Origin: Neogale vison
Lineage: Eukaryota > Chordata > Mammalia > Carnivora > Mustelidae
Reading direction: 5' to 3'
Length of the DNA: 64,000 bases
Assembly (NCBI RefSeq): GCF_020171115.1
Contig: NC_058092.1
Location: 82,321,001 to 82,385,000, forward strand
Position numbers and translations under genes: made by a program. This document shows positions 22,730-33,305 of this stretch, piece after piece. The notes beneath the pieces are model-generated. The model saw only the letters and a list, made by a program, of their open reading frames with translations. It was not told the DNA's origin and did not search any database. Positions within the stretch are counted from its first letter, which is position 1; every line of letters starts with the position of its first letter.

Positions 22730-24630
22730 ACAGAATTACTTATGGTGTTTGGTTAGAGACAGAGCTTCTCAATTTTTTTTCTCCATATTGATAACCAAAG
22801 GTCTGAACACTAATCAATAGCCCATCCTTCACTGGTAGGCAGTGCTGCCTCTGCCATATATCAGGCTTCCATCTGTGCATTGATCTATTTCAATTCTCTG
22901 TTCAGTTCCATTGGACTATTTATCTTTCCTAGAACAATGCACAGTGCTTTTGTTGTTCATAGCTTTATATTATCTATAGTTTATAATAAGTATTTGTATA
23001 TGGTAAAGATTTGTCATTATATTATATTTGTTCAAAATTATCTTGGCTATTTAAGCCCTTTGCACTTCCATATATTATATAATCGTCTTGTCAAGTTCTG
23101 TAGAGATAAAACAAAAAAAGAAAGAAAAACCTTTTGAGATTTTGATTGGAATTTTGTCTTATTTCAAGGGCTCACATAGCCAGGTTTGATGGGGCTGGGA
23201 GGATGAGGCTTAGATGTTAACCATAAATTCATTTTCTTTAATAATTAAGAACTATTGAGGTTTTTACTTTCTTCTGGAATTACTACTGGCTAGTTAATTT
23301 CTCTAAAAAATTGAGCATTCGTCTTAAGTTTTCAAATTTAATGACTTAAAATTATTTATAATATCTTCTTTAAAAAATAAAGTATGTTTCTGGGGTTATG
23401 ACACTACTCTTTTCACTGCCAATATTTTTCTTTAGCAGATTCTTTCTCTCGTTTTCTCTCTCTCTCTCTCTGTCTCTTTTTCCTGCTCAATCTTGCCAGG
23501 AGGTTTCTATTTTGTTAGACTTTTTAAAAAGTGTTTGGCTTTGTGGATCATCTCTTTTATATTTTTTTCTAATTAATTTCTCCTCTTACTCTTTTCACTA
23601 TTTAAATTTACTTTGAGTTTATTCTGTTGTTCTTTTTATGACTCCTTTAATTTGGAAACTTAGATTATCAGTTTTCAAACTTTGTAAATCACAGGATGTT
23701 AAAAAAATCATTTTAAGTAATGCTCTACCTACATCCCCTAAATTTTAAAACGTAATGTTTTCATCAATGTTCGGTCCTAAACATTTTCTGGTGTCCACAG
23801 CTATTTGTATGTAGACCCAAAGATTAATTGGAAGTGTCTTTTATTATAATTTCCAAATCAATTTTTAAAATTAGTCTTTTTAATGATTTCTAAACTAAGT
23901 ACATTTTAACAAAAAAAAATCACTTGCTTAACAACAGCTCTTTGACTTTTTTTAATAGCTGCTTAATAGTATAGAATGTGGTGAGTTCTTATAAATTTCC
24001 ATGTATACATTCTTTAATTGTTGGATATAGAGCTGTATATGTCCCCATTACATCAGACTTGCTAATTTTCTTGTTTAAATTCTCCATATCTTTACTAGTA
24101 TTTTGTCTGCTTTCTTTATCAGGCACTATGAATGAGTTAAAAATTGCCTATTATGCATGCTAATTTATAATTTTACTTTACAATTCTGTCAGTTTTGCTA
24201 TATATGTATTAAAAATAAATATAAAATATAAAATATAAAAATAAATATACATATATAAATATATAAAGACTATGATTTGGTGCTTATAAATTTAGATTTT
24301 TTTTTTTTAGTCTTCTGTGAGAATTGGATCTTCTATCATTGAATATTATATTATTTAATTAAATTGAATATTCTTCACCCCCCTAAAAATATTTTTACTT
24401 TAACGTCAATTTTGTCTAATAAAGAGAGATTAACTTACAAAGTTATATTTACATATTTACAGAGATATATTACCAAATTATTTTTTAGTGTTTGCCTGAG
24501 ATATTTATCCTTTAATTTTACATTTTTATGTGATAACTATTTAAGGTGTGTTTTGTTATTTATCCAAACTTGAGAATATTCGTATTTTGACTTGCATGTT
24601 TACTCTATTGATGTTTATTGTGCTTACTAG
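22730..24630 (-). mobile_element. Old antisense L1 (L1M-like) ORF2
   Basis: 'attgatctatttcaattctc', 'agttccattggactatttat', 'atagctttatattatctata' and 'tatcttggctatttaagccc' are reversed L1 ORF2 landmarks in the right order. Further ORF2-like text continues less clearly to about 24.6 kb ('gtgtttggctttgtggatc' near 23.53 kb). It is highly diverged. Confidence 0.65.
24190..24270. repeat. AT-rich low-complexity tract
   Basis: (AAAAT)n and (ATAA)n units dominate this stretch of the old L1. Confidence 0.8.
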
Positions 24631-25152
24631 TACATTTTGAGTTAGTTCTACAACTTTATTTTATATTTATTCTGCTTTTTTTTTTTGCTTCTTTATCTTT
24701 TTTTTTTCAATTTATTTATTTTCAAAAAAACAGTATTCATTATTTTTTCACCACACCCAGTGCTCCATGCAAGCCGTGCCCTCTATAATACCCACCACCT
24801 GGTACTCCAACCTCCCACCCCCCCGCCACTTCAAACCCCTCAGATTGTTTTTCAGAGTCCATAGTCTCTCATGGTTCACCTCCCCTTCCAATTAACCCAA
24901 AAGCACATACCCTCCCCAATGTCCATAACCCCACCCCCCTTCTCCCAACCCCCCTCCCCCCAGCAACCCACAGTTTGTTTCGTGAGAGTAAGAGTCACTT
25001 ATGGTTTGTCTCCCTCCCTATCCCGTCTTGTTTCATGGATTCTTCTCCTACCCACTTAAGCCCCCATGTTGCATCACCACTTCCTCATATCAGGGAGATC
25101 ATATGATAGTTGTCTTTCTCAGCTTGACTTATTTCGCTAAGCATGATACGCT

Positions 25153-26758
25153 CTAGTTCCATCCATGTTGTCGCAAATGGCAAGATTTCGTTTCTTTTGA
25201 TGGCTGCATGTATTCCATTGTGTATATATACCACTTCTTCTTGATCCATTCATCTGTTGATGGATGGGGGTATAGCTCAGTGGCAGAGCATTTGACTGCA
25301 TCTGTTGATGGACATCTAGGTTCTTTCCATAGTTTGGCTATTGTGGACATTGCTGCTATAAACATTCGGGTGCACGTGCCCCTTCGGATCACTACGTTTG
25401 TATCTTTAGGGTAAATACCCAGTAGTGCAATTGCTGGGTCATAGGGCAGTTCTATTTTCAACATTCTGAGGAACCTCCATGCTGTTTTCCAGAGTGGTTG
25501 CACCAGCTTGCATTCCCACCAACAGTGTAGGAGGGTTCCCCTTTCTCCGCATCCTCGCCAGCATCTGTCATTTCCTGACTTGTTAATTTTAGCCATTCTG
25601 ACTGGTGTGAGGTGATATCTCATTGTGGTTTTGATTTGTATTTCCCTGATGCAGAGTGATATGGAGCACTTTTTCATGTGTCTGTTGGCCATCTGGATTT
25701 CTTCTTTGCAGAAACATCTGTTCATGTCCTCTGCCCATTTCTTGATTGGATTATTTGTTCTTTGGGTGTTGAGTTTGTTAAGTTCTTTATAGATTTTGGA
25801 CACTAGTCCTTTATCTGATATGTCGTTTGCAAATATCTTCTCCCATTCTGTCAGTTGTCTTTTGATTTTGTTAACTGTTTCCTTTGCTGTGCAAAAGCTT
25901 TTGATCTTGATGAAATCCCAATTGTTCATTTTTGCCTTTGCTTCCCTTGCCTTTGGCGATGTTCCTAGGAAGATGTTGCTGAGGCTGAGGTCGAAGAGGT
26001 TGCTGCCTGTGTTCTCCTCAAGGATTTTGATGGATTCCTTTCTCACATAGAGGTCCTTAATCCATTTTGAGTCTATTTTTGTGTTTGGTGTAAGGAAATG
26101 GTCATATTTCATTTTTCTGCACGTGGCTGTCCAATTTTCCCAACACCATTTATTAAAGAGGCTGTATTTTTTCCATTGGACATTCTTTCCTGCTTTGTCG
26201 AAGATTAGTTGACCATAGAGTTGAGGGTCTATTTCTGGGCTCTCTATTCTGTTCCATTGATCTATGTCTGTTTTTGTGCCAGTGCCATGCTGTCTTGATG
26301 ATGACAGCTTTGTAATAGAGCTTGAAGTCCGGAATTGTAATGCCACCAACTTTGGCTTTCTTTTTCAATATCCCTTTGGCTATTCGAGGTCTTTTCTGGT
26401 TCCATATAAATTTTAAAATTATTTGTTCCATTTCTTTGAAAGGGATGGTACTTTGATAGGAGTTGCATTAAATGTGTAGATTGCTTTAGGTAGCATAGAC
26501 ATTTTCACAATATTTATTCTTCCAATCCAGGAGCATGGAACATTTTTCCATTTCTTTGTGTCTTCCTCAATTTCTTTCATGAGTACTTTATAGTTTTCTG
26601 AGTATAGATTCTTAGCCTCTTTGGTTAGGTTTATTCCTAGGTATCTTATGGTTTGGGGTGCAATTGTAAATGGGATTGACTCCTTAATTTCTCTTTCTTC
26701 TGTCTTGTTGTTGGTGTAGAGAAATGCAACTGATTTCTGTGCATTGATCTTATATCCT
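25153..26758 (-). pseudogene. L1 ORF2 C-terminal region, disabled
   Basis: A 398-codon open stretch covers 25153-26349 and an upstream stretch in another frame covers 26153-26431. The switch near 26261 is a 2-base loss. The cysteine-rich C-terminal region is present (around 25530-25560 on the minus strand). The 16-codon tRNA-derived insertion sits near the C terminus between two copies of a Pro-Ser-Thr-Asp stretch. A 1-base loss near 25209 changes the last residues. The endonuclease half is absent, so it is not functional. Confidence 0.9.
25253..25312 (+). pseudogene. Retro-inserted 5' half of tRNA-Cys(GCA), with 12-bp duplications
   Basis: Bases 25266-25300 (35 nt) match the 5' end of tRNA-Cys(GCA), from its first G through acceptor 5' strand, D-arm and anticodon stem, ending exactly at anticodon GCA. 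One extra T precedes it. The flanks are perfect copies of 'tctgttgatgga' (25253-25264 and 25301-25312), one of which is the normal L1 sequence. There is no poly(A). The total gain of 48 bp keeps the minus-strand L1 frame open and adds 16 codons. This fits a tailless retropseudogene of a tRNA half, a known class, inserted into the L1 or into its source copy. Confidence 0.88.
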
Positions 26759-27285
26759 CACCACGACCAAGTGGGATTTATCCCAGGGCTGCAAGGTTGG
26801 TTCAACATCCGCAAATCAGTCAATGTGATACAACACATCAATAAAAGAAAGAACAAGAACCATATGATACTCTCAATAGATGCTGAAAAAGCATTTGACA
26901 AAGTACAGCATCCCTTCCTGATCAAAACTCTTCAAAGTGTAGGGATAGAGGGCACATACCTCAATATCATCAAAGCCATCAATGAAAAACCCACCGCAAA
27001 TATCATTCTCAATGGAGAAAAACTGAAAGCTTTTCCACTAAGGTCAGGAACACGGCAGGGATGTCCATTATCACCACTGCTATTCAACATAGTACTAGAA
27101 GTCCTAGCCTCAGCAATCAGACAACAAAAGGAAATTAAAGGCATCCAAATCGGCAAAGAAGAAGTCAAACTATCACTCTTCGCAGATGATATGATACTCT
27201 ATGTGGAAAACCCAAAAGACTCCACTCCAAAACTGCTAGAACTTGTACAGGAATTCAGTAAAGTGTCAGGATATAAGATCAATGC
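26759..27285 (+). pseudogene. Inverted L1 ORF2 reverse transcriptase segment
   Basis: This segment is open in one frame from before 26759 to 27285 and encodes the core reverse transcriptase region, with AFDK near 26890, a GTRQGCPLSPLLF block near 27048-27086 and FADD near 27180. It lacks start, stop and the rest of ORF2 because it is the inverted 5' piece of the twin-primed L1. Confidence 0.95.
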
Positions 27286-27392
27286 TTCTTTTTCTTTTCT
27301 CCTTTCCTGCTTGCGTTTGAATTGATCAGGTTTTTCTACATTAATTTTCCCTCTACCAATGGCTAGAAAGTTATATATGTACTATGTAGGAT

Positions 27393-27619
27393 AAAACTAG
27401 CTTTTGTAGGGACGCCTGGGTGGCTCAGTTGGTTGGACGACTGCCTTCGGCTCAGGGCGTGATCCTGGAGTCCCGGGATCGAGTCCCGCATCAGGCTCCC
27501 AGCTCCATGGGGAGTCTGCTTCGCTCTCTGACCTTCTCCTTGCTCGTGCTCTCTCTCACTGTCTCTCTCTCTAATAAATAAATAAAATCTTTAAAAAAAA
27601 AAAAAAACTAGCTTTTGTA
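27393..27619 (+). mobile_element. CAN-SINE, young GGACGACTG subfamily
   Basis: The body is 27409-27603. Target-site duplications of 16 bp, 'aaaactagcttttgta' at 27393-27408 and 27604-27619, are perfect. It differs from the copy at 55112 at only a handful of positions by eye. Confidence 0.97.
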
Positions 27620-28349
27620 ATAAATCCCATATATTAGTGGCTTTATACAATATTGAATAGCTTATCCAGAGCTGGAGCAAATAACTGGTGAGAACAGAGA
27701 TGGTAATTGTTAAGTTGCAGAAGACTGAGTATGGACTAGTTAAAACTCCTAGAAGGCCCATCTTAAGTCGGCCCCCTACACTTCCATGAGTTCTACTTCC
27801 AGTAGCCCAGATAAGAGAAAACCCCTCTCCTATTTTGGAAAGGCAAAAGGGAAAAGTAACCCTTTTGAAATGTACCCAGATCATTCTGTTCTTCATAAAA
27901 AAGCCGTGACCTCAAGAGAAACTGCTATAGCAAGCATAAACAGGGATATAAAATAATGATAAAGGGGTCAATTTTCCAAGAAGACCTACCAATACAATGT
28001 GTGTGTGCATTTATACACATATGGGTATACACACACACACACATATGTGTATGTGTGCCTCTACTAATGTGTATGTGTACATACATATACTCACATGGTT
28101 ATCTGCATGTTCATTTATATGTGTGTGTGTACATAGTGTATCAAATTTTATGTATCAGTCTTAAATGTAACATACTAATGTAAGATGTTAATTATAGGGG
28201 AAACTAGAGTGAGAAAGAGTATATATGGGAACTCTTTGTACTATTGCTCAATTTTTCTATAAATCTAAAACTTATAAAATATAAAGTCTGTTTAAAAAAA
28301 TCAATGGTCTTAGCCCTCAGGTCTTACAAATTCTGGCTGCACTAGTATG
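27620..28349. other. No gene; contains a CA/TG-rich tract
   Basis: No repeat family is recognised. A (CA)n and (TG)n-rich tract at about 28000-28135 interrupts otherwise AT-rich sequence. Confidence 0.4.
28000..28135. repeat. Imperfect TG/CA microsatellite region
   Basis: Repeated GTGT and CACA blocks alternate with ATAT units. The longest pure run is the CACACACACACACA near 28030. Confidence 0.8.
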
Positions 28350-29200
28350 CACTAGTAAGCACTCTGTAAGCACTAGTCCCTTGAACTTTCATCTAAAAAA
28401 TCTTCTTTCTGGTATCTATCCCCATCTTCTTGAAGTCTTTTAGAAAAGTCTCTGGTGAGATAGGACAAACTCCATTGGTGGTAAAATCTCATTTTCATTT
28501 GTGTGAAAACATCTTGATTTTATTCTTCTTTTGAATAACAGTTTAACAGGAAATTTTATTTTAGGTAAACAGCAAGTTCTCCAAACATTTTAAAGGTAAT
28601 ATACATCTGTCCTTTTTCGTTCTTGAAAATCCACTCTAGTTTTTTCTCTCCAATTACTTTTAACAATTCCTGTTTGTCTCCAGTATTATGCATTTTCTAG
28701 AATATGCCTAATTGTGTGTTCAGCAGACTTTTTGGTTATTTCCCTGTGAGATTTGGGGAAGATTCTCAACTCTGCAATTATATATCTTTTAATAATTCTG
28801 GAAAATTCTCAACCATTATCTCTTAGAATGTTTCCTCTATTCCATTTTCTCTGTTCATTTATTTTGGATTTTTTTATATTTATTTGATTTCACTCAATCT
28901 CTTTTTAGCTGTCTCTAATTTAACTCATCCACTCAGACTTTGAAAACTGGATTTTTTTTTTCCCTCAAATTTCTATTTAGCTTATTATAAAATTCTGTTG
29001 GTCATCTATTTTCCTAATAGTACCATCATGCTTTTTAAAAATATTTTTTTAAATATTCTGAGCAGTCAAGTTCTGATATTCCTGTTCATAATTCTTTGAC
29101 ATTCACCTCTATAAGCCAAAGTCTATTACTGGATGCCTGCAGCTCTCTGATTAATTTTTCCTGACCCTATGCGCATACTCAGCCCCATGGCACAAGGCAA
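28350..29200 (-). mobile_element. Old antisense L1 5' region (L1ME-like)
   Basis: 'ctggaaaattctcaaccatt', 'atctcttagaatgtttcctc', 'caaatttctatttagcttat' and 'caagttctgatattcctgtt' match in order the reversed 5' UTR of old L1ME-type elements. It may be the 5' end of the same old L1 seen at 22.7-24.6 kb. Confidence 0.55.
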
Positions 29201-30753
29201 ATCCAAAGGCTGGGAGAGTTAATGTTCCCAGAAGCATCCTTCATCCAATGATGGATGAGAAGTCAATGTCTAAATCACCTTCCTTGTCTCCCATTTGGGA
29301 TAACAGTGAGGTATGGTCTATCCTTTCTAGCAAAGTTCCTAGTGACACCGGGATCCAGTTGCCCAAGATAAGGACTAGTTTAGTAACATTTTATCTACCA
29401 ACTTTCTTCCCTTTTCTATCTATCTCATTTTCCCAATCTCCTACTGGTATATCCTGGGACCATCTACTACATAAACTACTGCATTTGAATTCTTCCTGTA
29501 GTATCTGCTTTGGGTGGAGGTGGAGGGGTCTCAAAATTTTATATTTACCACTTGATATTCTCATTATGTGGAGCTCTTAAAGGATACATCTGCTGGGTTT
29601 TCTTTTCCATTCTTTTTCTCATGACTCATGAGAAAAAAATGAATTATGCAAAATCTGTACAAAAAATTTTCTATTATGGCTATATGTGTGTGTGTTGCTT
29701 GTTATTTTTTGAATTGTGAACTTATATCTTGCATGGTTTATCTGTGGGAATCTTATAAGATTTGAGTCATGGTCTCTTCTTTTAAGAGATTTGTTCTTGC
29801 CTCTACTAGCGTTGCCAGAGTGTTCAAAATCAATACTCAAATTATGATCATTTTTAAACTGGAATTTCCCAAACAATGCAGCATGGTACTTTATTTGAAT
29901 CCGTAAGTGGTTGGAGGAGATAGTGTCTTCTTGAGTGCAGTTGAGTTTGGCCTGGTCTGCAGAACTTATACACCTTTCATGGAAAGCAAGAAACTATTAC
30001 AGATGCTAACAGATAAGATTAGTGGCAACTGCAGCTGATCCAACAGACGCCACAGCTGGGGGTCTCTATGATTAAGCAGCCGAGGGCTCCAAAGATGTGA
30101 GAGGCCAACCAAATTTGAAAAAGCATATAAACTGTGTTTAATGCACTGGGTCTGTGGTATAAATTGTCAGAAAAAAACTTTCTTTTACCTTGAGCCCAGG
30201 CTAGTATAGACAACTTACTTTTTTTTTTTTTTTTCCTTCCTAACTTACCTTTTTCATTGGTGGTAAGTGCTTTCATGTATCTTTCTTTATTAGGGGTCTC
30301 AGTTCCAAGACTTCCTCTTGCACAGATCTGGCACCTTTTCTCCATTAGAAGTTGGGCCATTACCACCCAGCCCTGGCCCAGCTACAGCCTTAGAATTAAC
30401 ACTAGCCTAAAAAGTGTCTTTCAGCTCCCTCTAATTTTTTATTTCTGGCAATTTCTGTCACTTTTTTGGACACTCTTCTATGCATTCCAAAGAGCTTTTA
30501 GCTTGTGCTTCTAGCTGTTGTACTTGATCTCTCAGATTTCCATCAGATTGCTGAGAAATGATAAGTATTTTTCTTTTGAGGAAACATTTATTTGCAGTTC
30601 AGCAAATCTTTGGGCTTCACTTGTTTTCCTTCTGTTAAACTGAATTAAAATTCAGTTCATTACATGTTATTAAAATGAACATTATCATTGATTATTCTAA
30701 TTTTCTCATATTTTTACACTTTAAAATTTCCTATTATGAATATATTCTTACCA
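29201..30753. other. No gene or repeat recognised
   Basis: About 1.5 kb with only short open frames and no confident repeat landmarks. A T-run lies at 30217-30233. Confidence 0.4.
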
Positions 30754-30954
30754 GGGCACCTAGGTGGCTCAGTTGGTTAAGCATCTGCCTTCAGTTCAGG
30801 TCATGATCCCGGGGTCCTGGAACTGAGCCCTGCATTCTGCTCCCTGCTTTTCCCTCTCCCTCTACATCTCTGCCTGCTGTGCTCTCACTCTCTCTCACTC
30901 TCTCTTGCTCTCAAATAAATAAATAAAATTTCTTTAAAGAAGAATATATCTTTA
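30738..30954 (+). mobile_element. CAN-SINE
   Basis: The body is 30754-30940, with head GGGCACCTAGGTGGCTCAGT and an AAATAAAT tail. Target-site duplications are 'gaatatattctta' (30738-30750) and 'gaatatatcttta' (30942-30954), two mismatches. Confidence 0.95.
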
Positions 30955-31070
30955 TCTATAATTCAAAAATATTTAAAAGTATAAATAAATGTAAAAATAA
31001 CATACATATATGTCACCTAAGAACTTTAAGCCAATTTACATAATAATGGTTAACTTACTCTGAAATGTTC

Positions 31071-31261
31071 ATCTATATCAGTGGTTTTCAGCCTTAGCTG
31101 CAAATTAGAATCTACTGGGGGAAGTTTTAAGAAATGGTAGTGTCTGGATTTCATCTCCAGGGGGTGATTTCATTGGTGTGAGGTAAAGTCCACACATGGA
31201 TAGCGTCATGTGCTCCTCAGGCACTTCTAAGCAGTTACAGCTAAGAACCACTGATCTAGAC
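31071..31261 (+). mobile_element. MER5A, complete hAT-Charlie MITE
   Basis: The element is 31079-31253, with terminal inverted repeats CAGTGGTTTTCAGCC at the left and AGCTAAGAACCACTG at the right. The flanking 8-mers ATCTATAT and ATCTAGAC are a partly decayed target-site duplication. It is non-autonomous and encodes no protein. Confidence 0.9.
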
Positions 31262-31665
31262 CTGTTTAGACAAAGACTTCTCTGTAAGGAGAGAGAGGGG
31301 ACTAGACTTGGAAAGGACAGATTCAAGTACAGTGGAGAATGTTCACAGTGTGAATGAACTCGTGTTGACTCTGAGATCCAGCGCTCCTCTAGCTCTACAG
31401 CTGGAGGCTCTGTTTTCAACCTACCACCGCCAGTCCGAGCTTTGGAAGCAAGCACGACCTAGGTCCTGTGTCCCTGTTCAAGAAACCAGCTCCTTTCTTG
31501 CTCCTACAACTCAATCTCCACTTTAATCTCCTATTCAAGGAAATAGATTTCTGTTACCAGCCCTTCAGATCAGTTTCCTACCTTAATAACCACAATTGCA
31601 TCCTAGCTCTCTCCAACAGGGGCTCTTTTCCTCTTGTTGAATCCCTTGAAGGTTCCTACTTTGTA
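31262..31665. other. No gene recognised; moderately GC-richer stretch
   Basis: Short open frames occur on both strands (for example 31105-31455 minus, 116 codons) but show no domain or homology that I recognise. Confidence 0.35.
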
Positions 31666-31669
31666 GGTG

Positions 31670-31925
31670 TTAAAAGCTCTCAGTTCTGAAGTCATACCAA
31701 CCTGAGCTTAAGTCTCAGTTCTATCGCATGCCATGACCCTAACTAACTTGACTTCTTTAAGTTTTTGTCCATAAAATGCCTATGGTAAAAGTGCCTACAT
31801 TACAGAGCTAATATGATAATGAAATGTAATAACAAATGTAGTGAGATGTTCTGCTGTAACACCTGGCAAACGATAAATTTATAATATCATCATTGGTGAT
31901 TATTATTATTATTATTATTATTTAG
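31670..31925 (+). mobile_element. MIR fragment ending in an (ATT)n tract
   Basis: The MIR order is visible: 'acttgacttctttaagtttt' equivalent, 'taaaatgcctatggtaaaag', 'tacagagctaatatgataat' and 'acacctggcaaacgataaat'. A (TTA)n tract follows at 31905-31922. Confidence 0.65.
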
Positions 31926-32778
31926 GGACTCCTTCAAAAACTCAATTTCTCCTGCTGCCTTATCTCAATCAGGGGGACTTCCAAGCCAGTCACTACCTAC
32001 TACCTGCTTTAAGACACTCTTAACACTATTATCCCCCTGCCTGTTCTGGCACCACTGGATACTCCCTGACTCGGACCACTCATTCATTTATTCACCCAGT
32101 ATTTATTGAGAGCCTAATATGTGCTAGTACCTTTGCTGGAACTGAGGATACAGTGAGGAACAAAAATTGTCACAGCCTGAAATGTCACTTAACACATCTT
32201 ACCTTATAAGTCCTATAATAAAAGACAGAATTATGTGAATCTTTTAATATGTCCCCTAGTTACTGCTGAGTGATGCCTGCTCACTTTATCCCTTACCACA
32301 CACACACACACACACACCATCAGAGATTATTGATCCAGCTGAACATTTTCTCCCATTCTCTGCTAACTCAGCTCCCAAATGCTGGTTTCATTGGAGTGAA
32401 GAAGTCTTTCCTTACTATCTCCATCAGGCCCTTTTAAGATCTTGTAAGATTCTAGGCACATATTAAAATACGCCACATCACACAATAAATGTACAATATA
32501 GTTACTCTACATAAATTGTGATGAGCTGCAGTTGGGGTCAAAATTATTTTTTCAAGTCTTGAACTCTATAATAGTTCTTGGATTTTTGCACACCCGAGAC
32601 ACTGAGTCTACATGTCATTATCCTTACCCTACTCACTTTATCATCCTCTCAATCCTATTCTGACCTGGCTCTCTGGACAACATGGGAAAGAAGAACTGAG
32701 GAGACAAGGTATTCACATAGAAATTAGTGATATTCAAATTTTGCAATTTTGTCCAAGTCCCTGATAGAAACTGATATC
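31926..32778. other. No gene; possible L2/MIR scrap and a CA tract
   Basis: 32088-32160 carries the generic 'tatttattgagagcctaata' motif of ancient L2/MIR-type repeats. A (CA)n tract lies at 32297-32317. Otherwise unrecognised. Confidence 0.4.
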
Positions 32779-33002
32779 AAATGCCTACATACAGGGGCAC
32801 CTGGGTGGCTCAGTGGGTTAAAGCCTCTGCCTTCGGCTCAGGTCATGATCCCAAGGTTCTGGGATCAGGGCCCTCACTGGGCTCTCTGCTCAGCAGGGAG
32901 CCTGCTTCCTCCTTTCTCTCTGCCTGCGTCTCTACCTGCTTGTGATCTCCGTCTATCAAATAAATAAATAAAATCTTTTAAATAAATAAATGCCTACATA
33001 CA
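32779..33002 (+). mobile_element. CAN-SINE with perfect 15-bp target-site duplications
   Basis: The body is 32794-32987. The duplications 'aaatgcctacataca' at 32779-32793 and 32988-33002 are identical. The B box reads 'gggatcagggccct', so it departs from consensus. Confidence 0.97.
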
Positions 33003-33064
33003 AATAGCCAATTATATTTAGAAGGGGGAAAACCTACATTCTCTTTCTTAAATGAGTCCAATCT

Positions 33065-33305
33065 AGTGGGAGCAATTTTTAACATTTATATAGTGCTTGA
33101 TACATAGTGCAACCTCACTTTGTTTAATTTACACCCTAATATTATAAACCAAATATAATTAAAATCCCATATTATAGATGGCACAAATGAAAACCACAGG
33201 ACTATAACTTGCCCAGGATAACACAAATAGTAAGAGAGAGAGCCAGAACCTGGATATACATGTGGTGTTTTGATATCCTGATTCTTTATTCTACAACCAA
33301 CTTCC
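33065..33305 (-). mobile_element. MIR (antisense)
   Basis: Reversed MIR landmarks are in order: 'cccatattatagatggcac', 'aacttgcccaggataacac', 'agtaagagagagagccagaa' and 'tgatatcctgattctttatt'. Confidence 0.7.

Larger units (their letters stand above)
24687..27298 (-). mobile_element. Young 5'-inverted (twin-primed) L1 with target-site duplications
   Basis: Read on the minus strand, the 3' part (26758 down to about 24702) is in normal orientation: ORF2 C-terminal half, natural stop near 25085-25087, a roughly 380-bp C-rich (sense G-rich) 3' UTR and a tail. The 5' part (26759-27285) is inverted and carries the reverse transcriptase region with the FADD motif near 27180-27191. The two parts overlap by 18 bp, so 26741-26758 is the reverse complement of 27268-27285. 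Target-site duplications are 'gcttctttatctttt' (24687-24701) and 'gcttctttttctttt' (27284-27298), one mismatch. This is the layout expected from twin priming. ORF2 also has a 2-base loss near 26261 and a 1-base loss near 25209. It is inserted into an older antisense L1. Confidence 0.95.

Noticed and set aside
25266..25300. A functional tRNA-Cys gene
   Set aside because: Only the 5' half is present. The anticodon-stem 3' strand, T-arm, acceptor 3' strand and a pol III terminator in the right place are absent.
25208..25414. Plus-strand 68-codon frame over the tRNA-Cys fragment
   Set aside because: It is the complement of L1 ORF2 plus the tRNA-derived insert and has no domain of its own.
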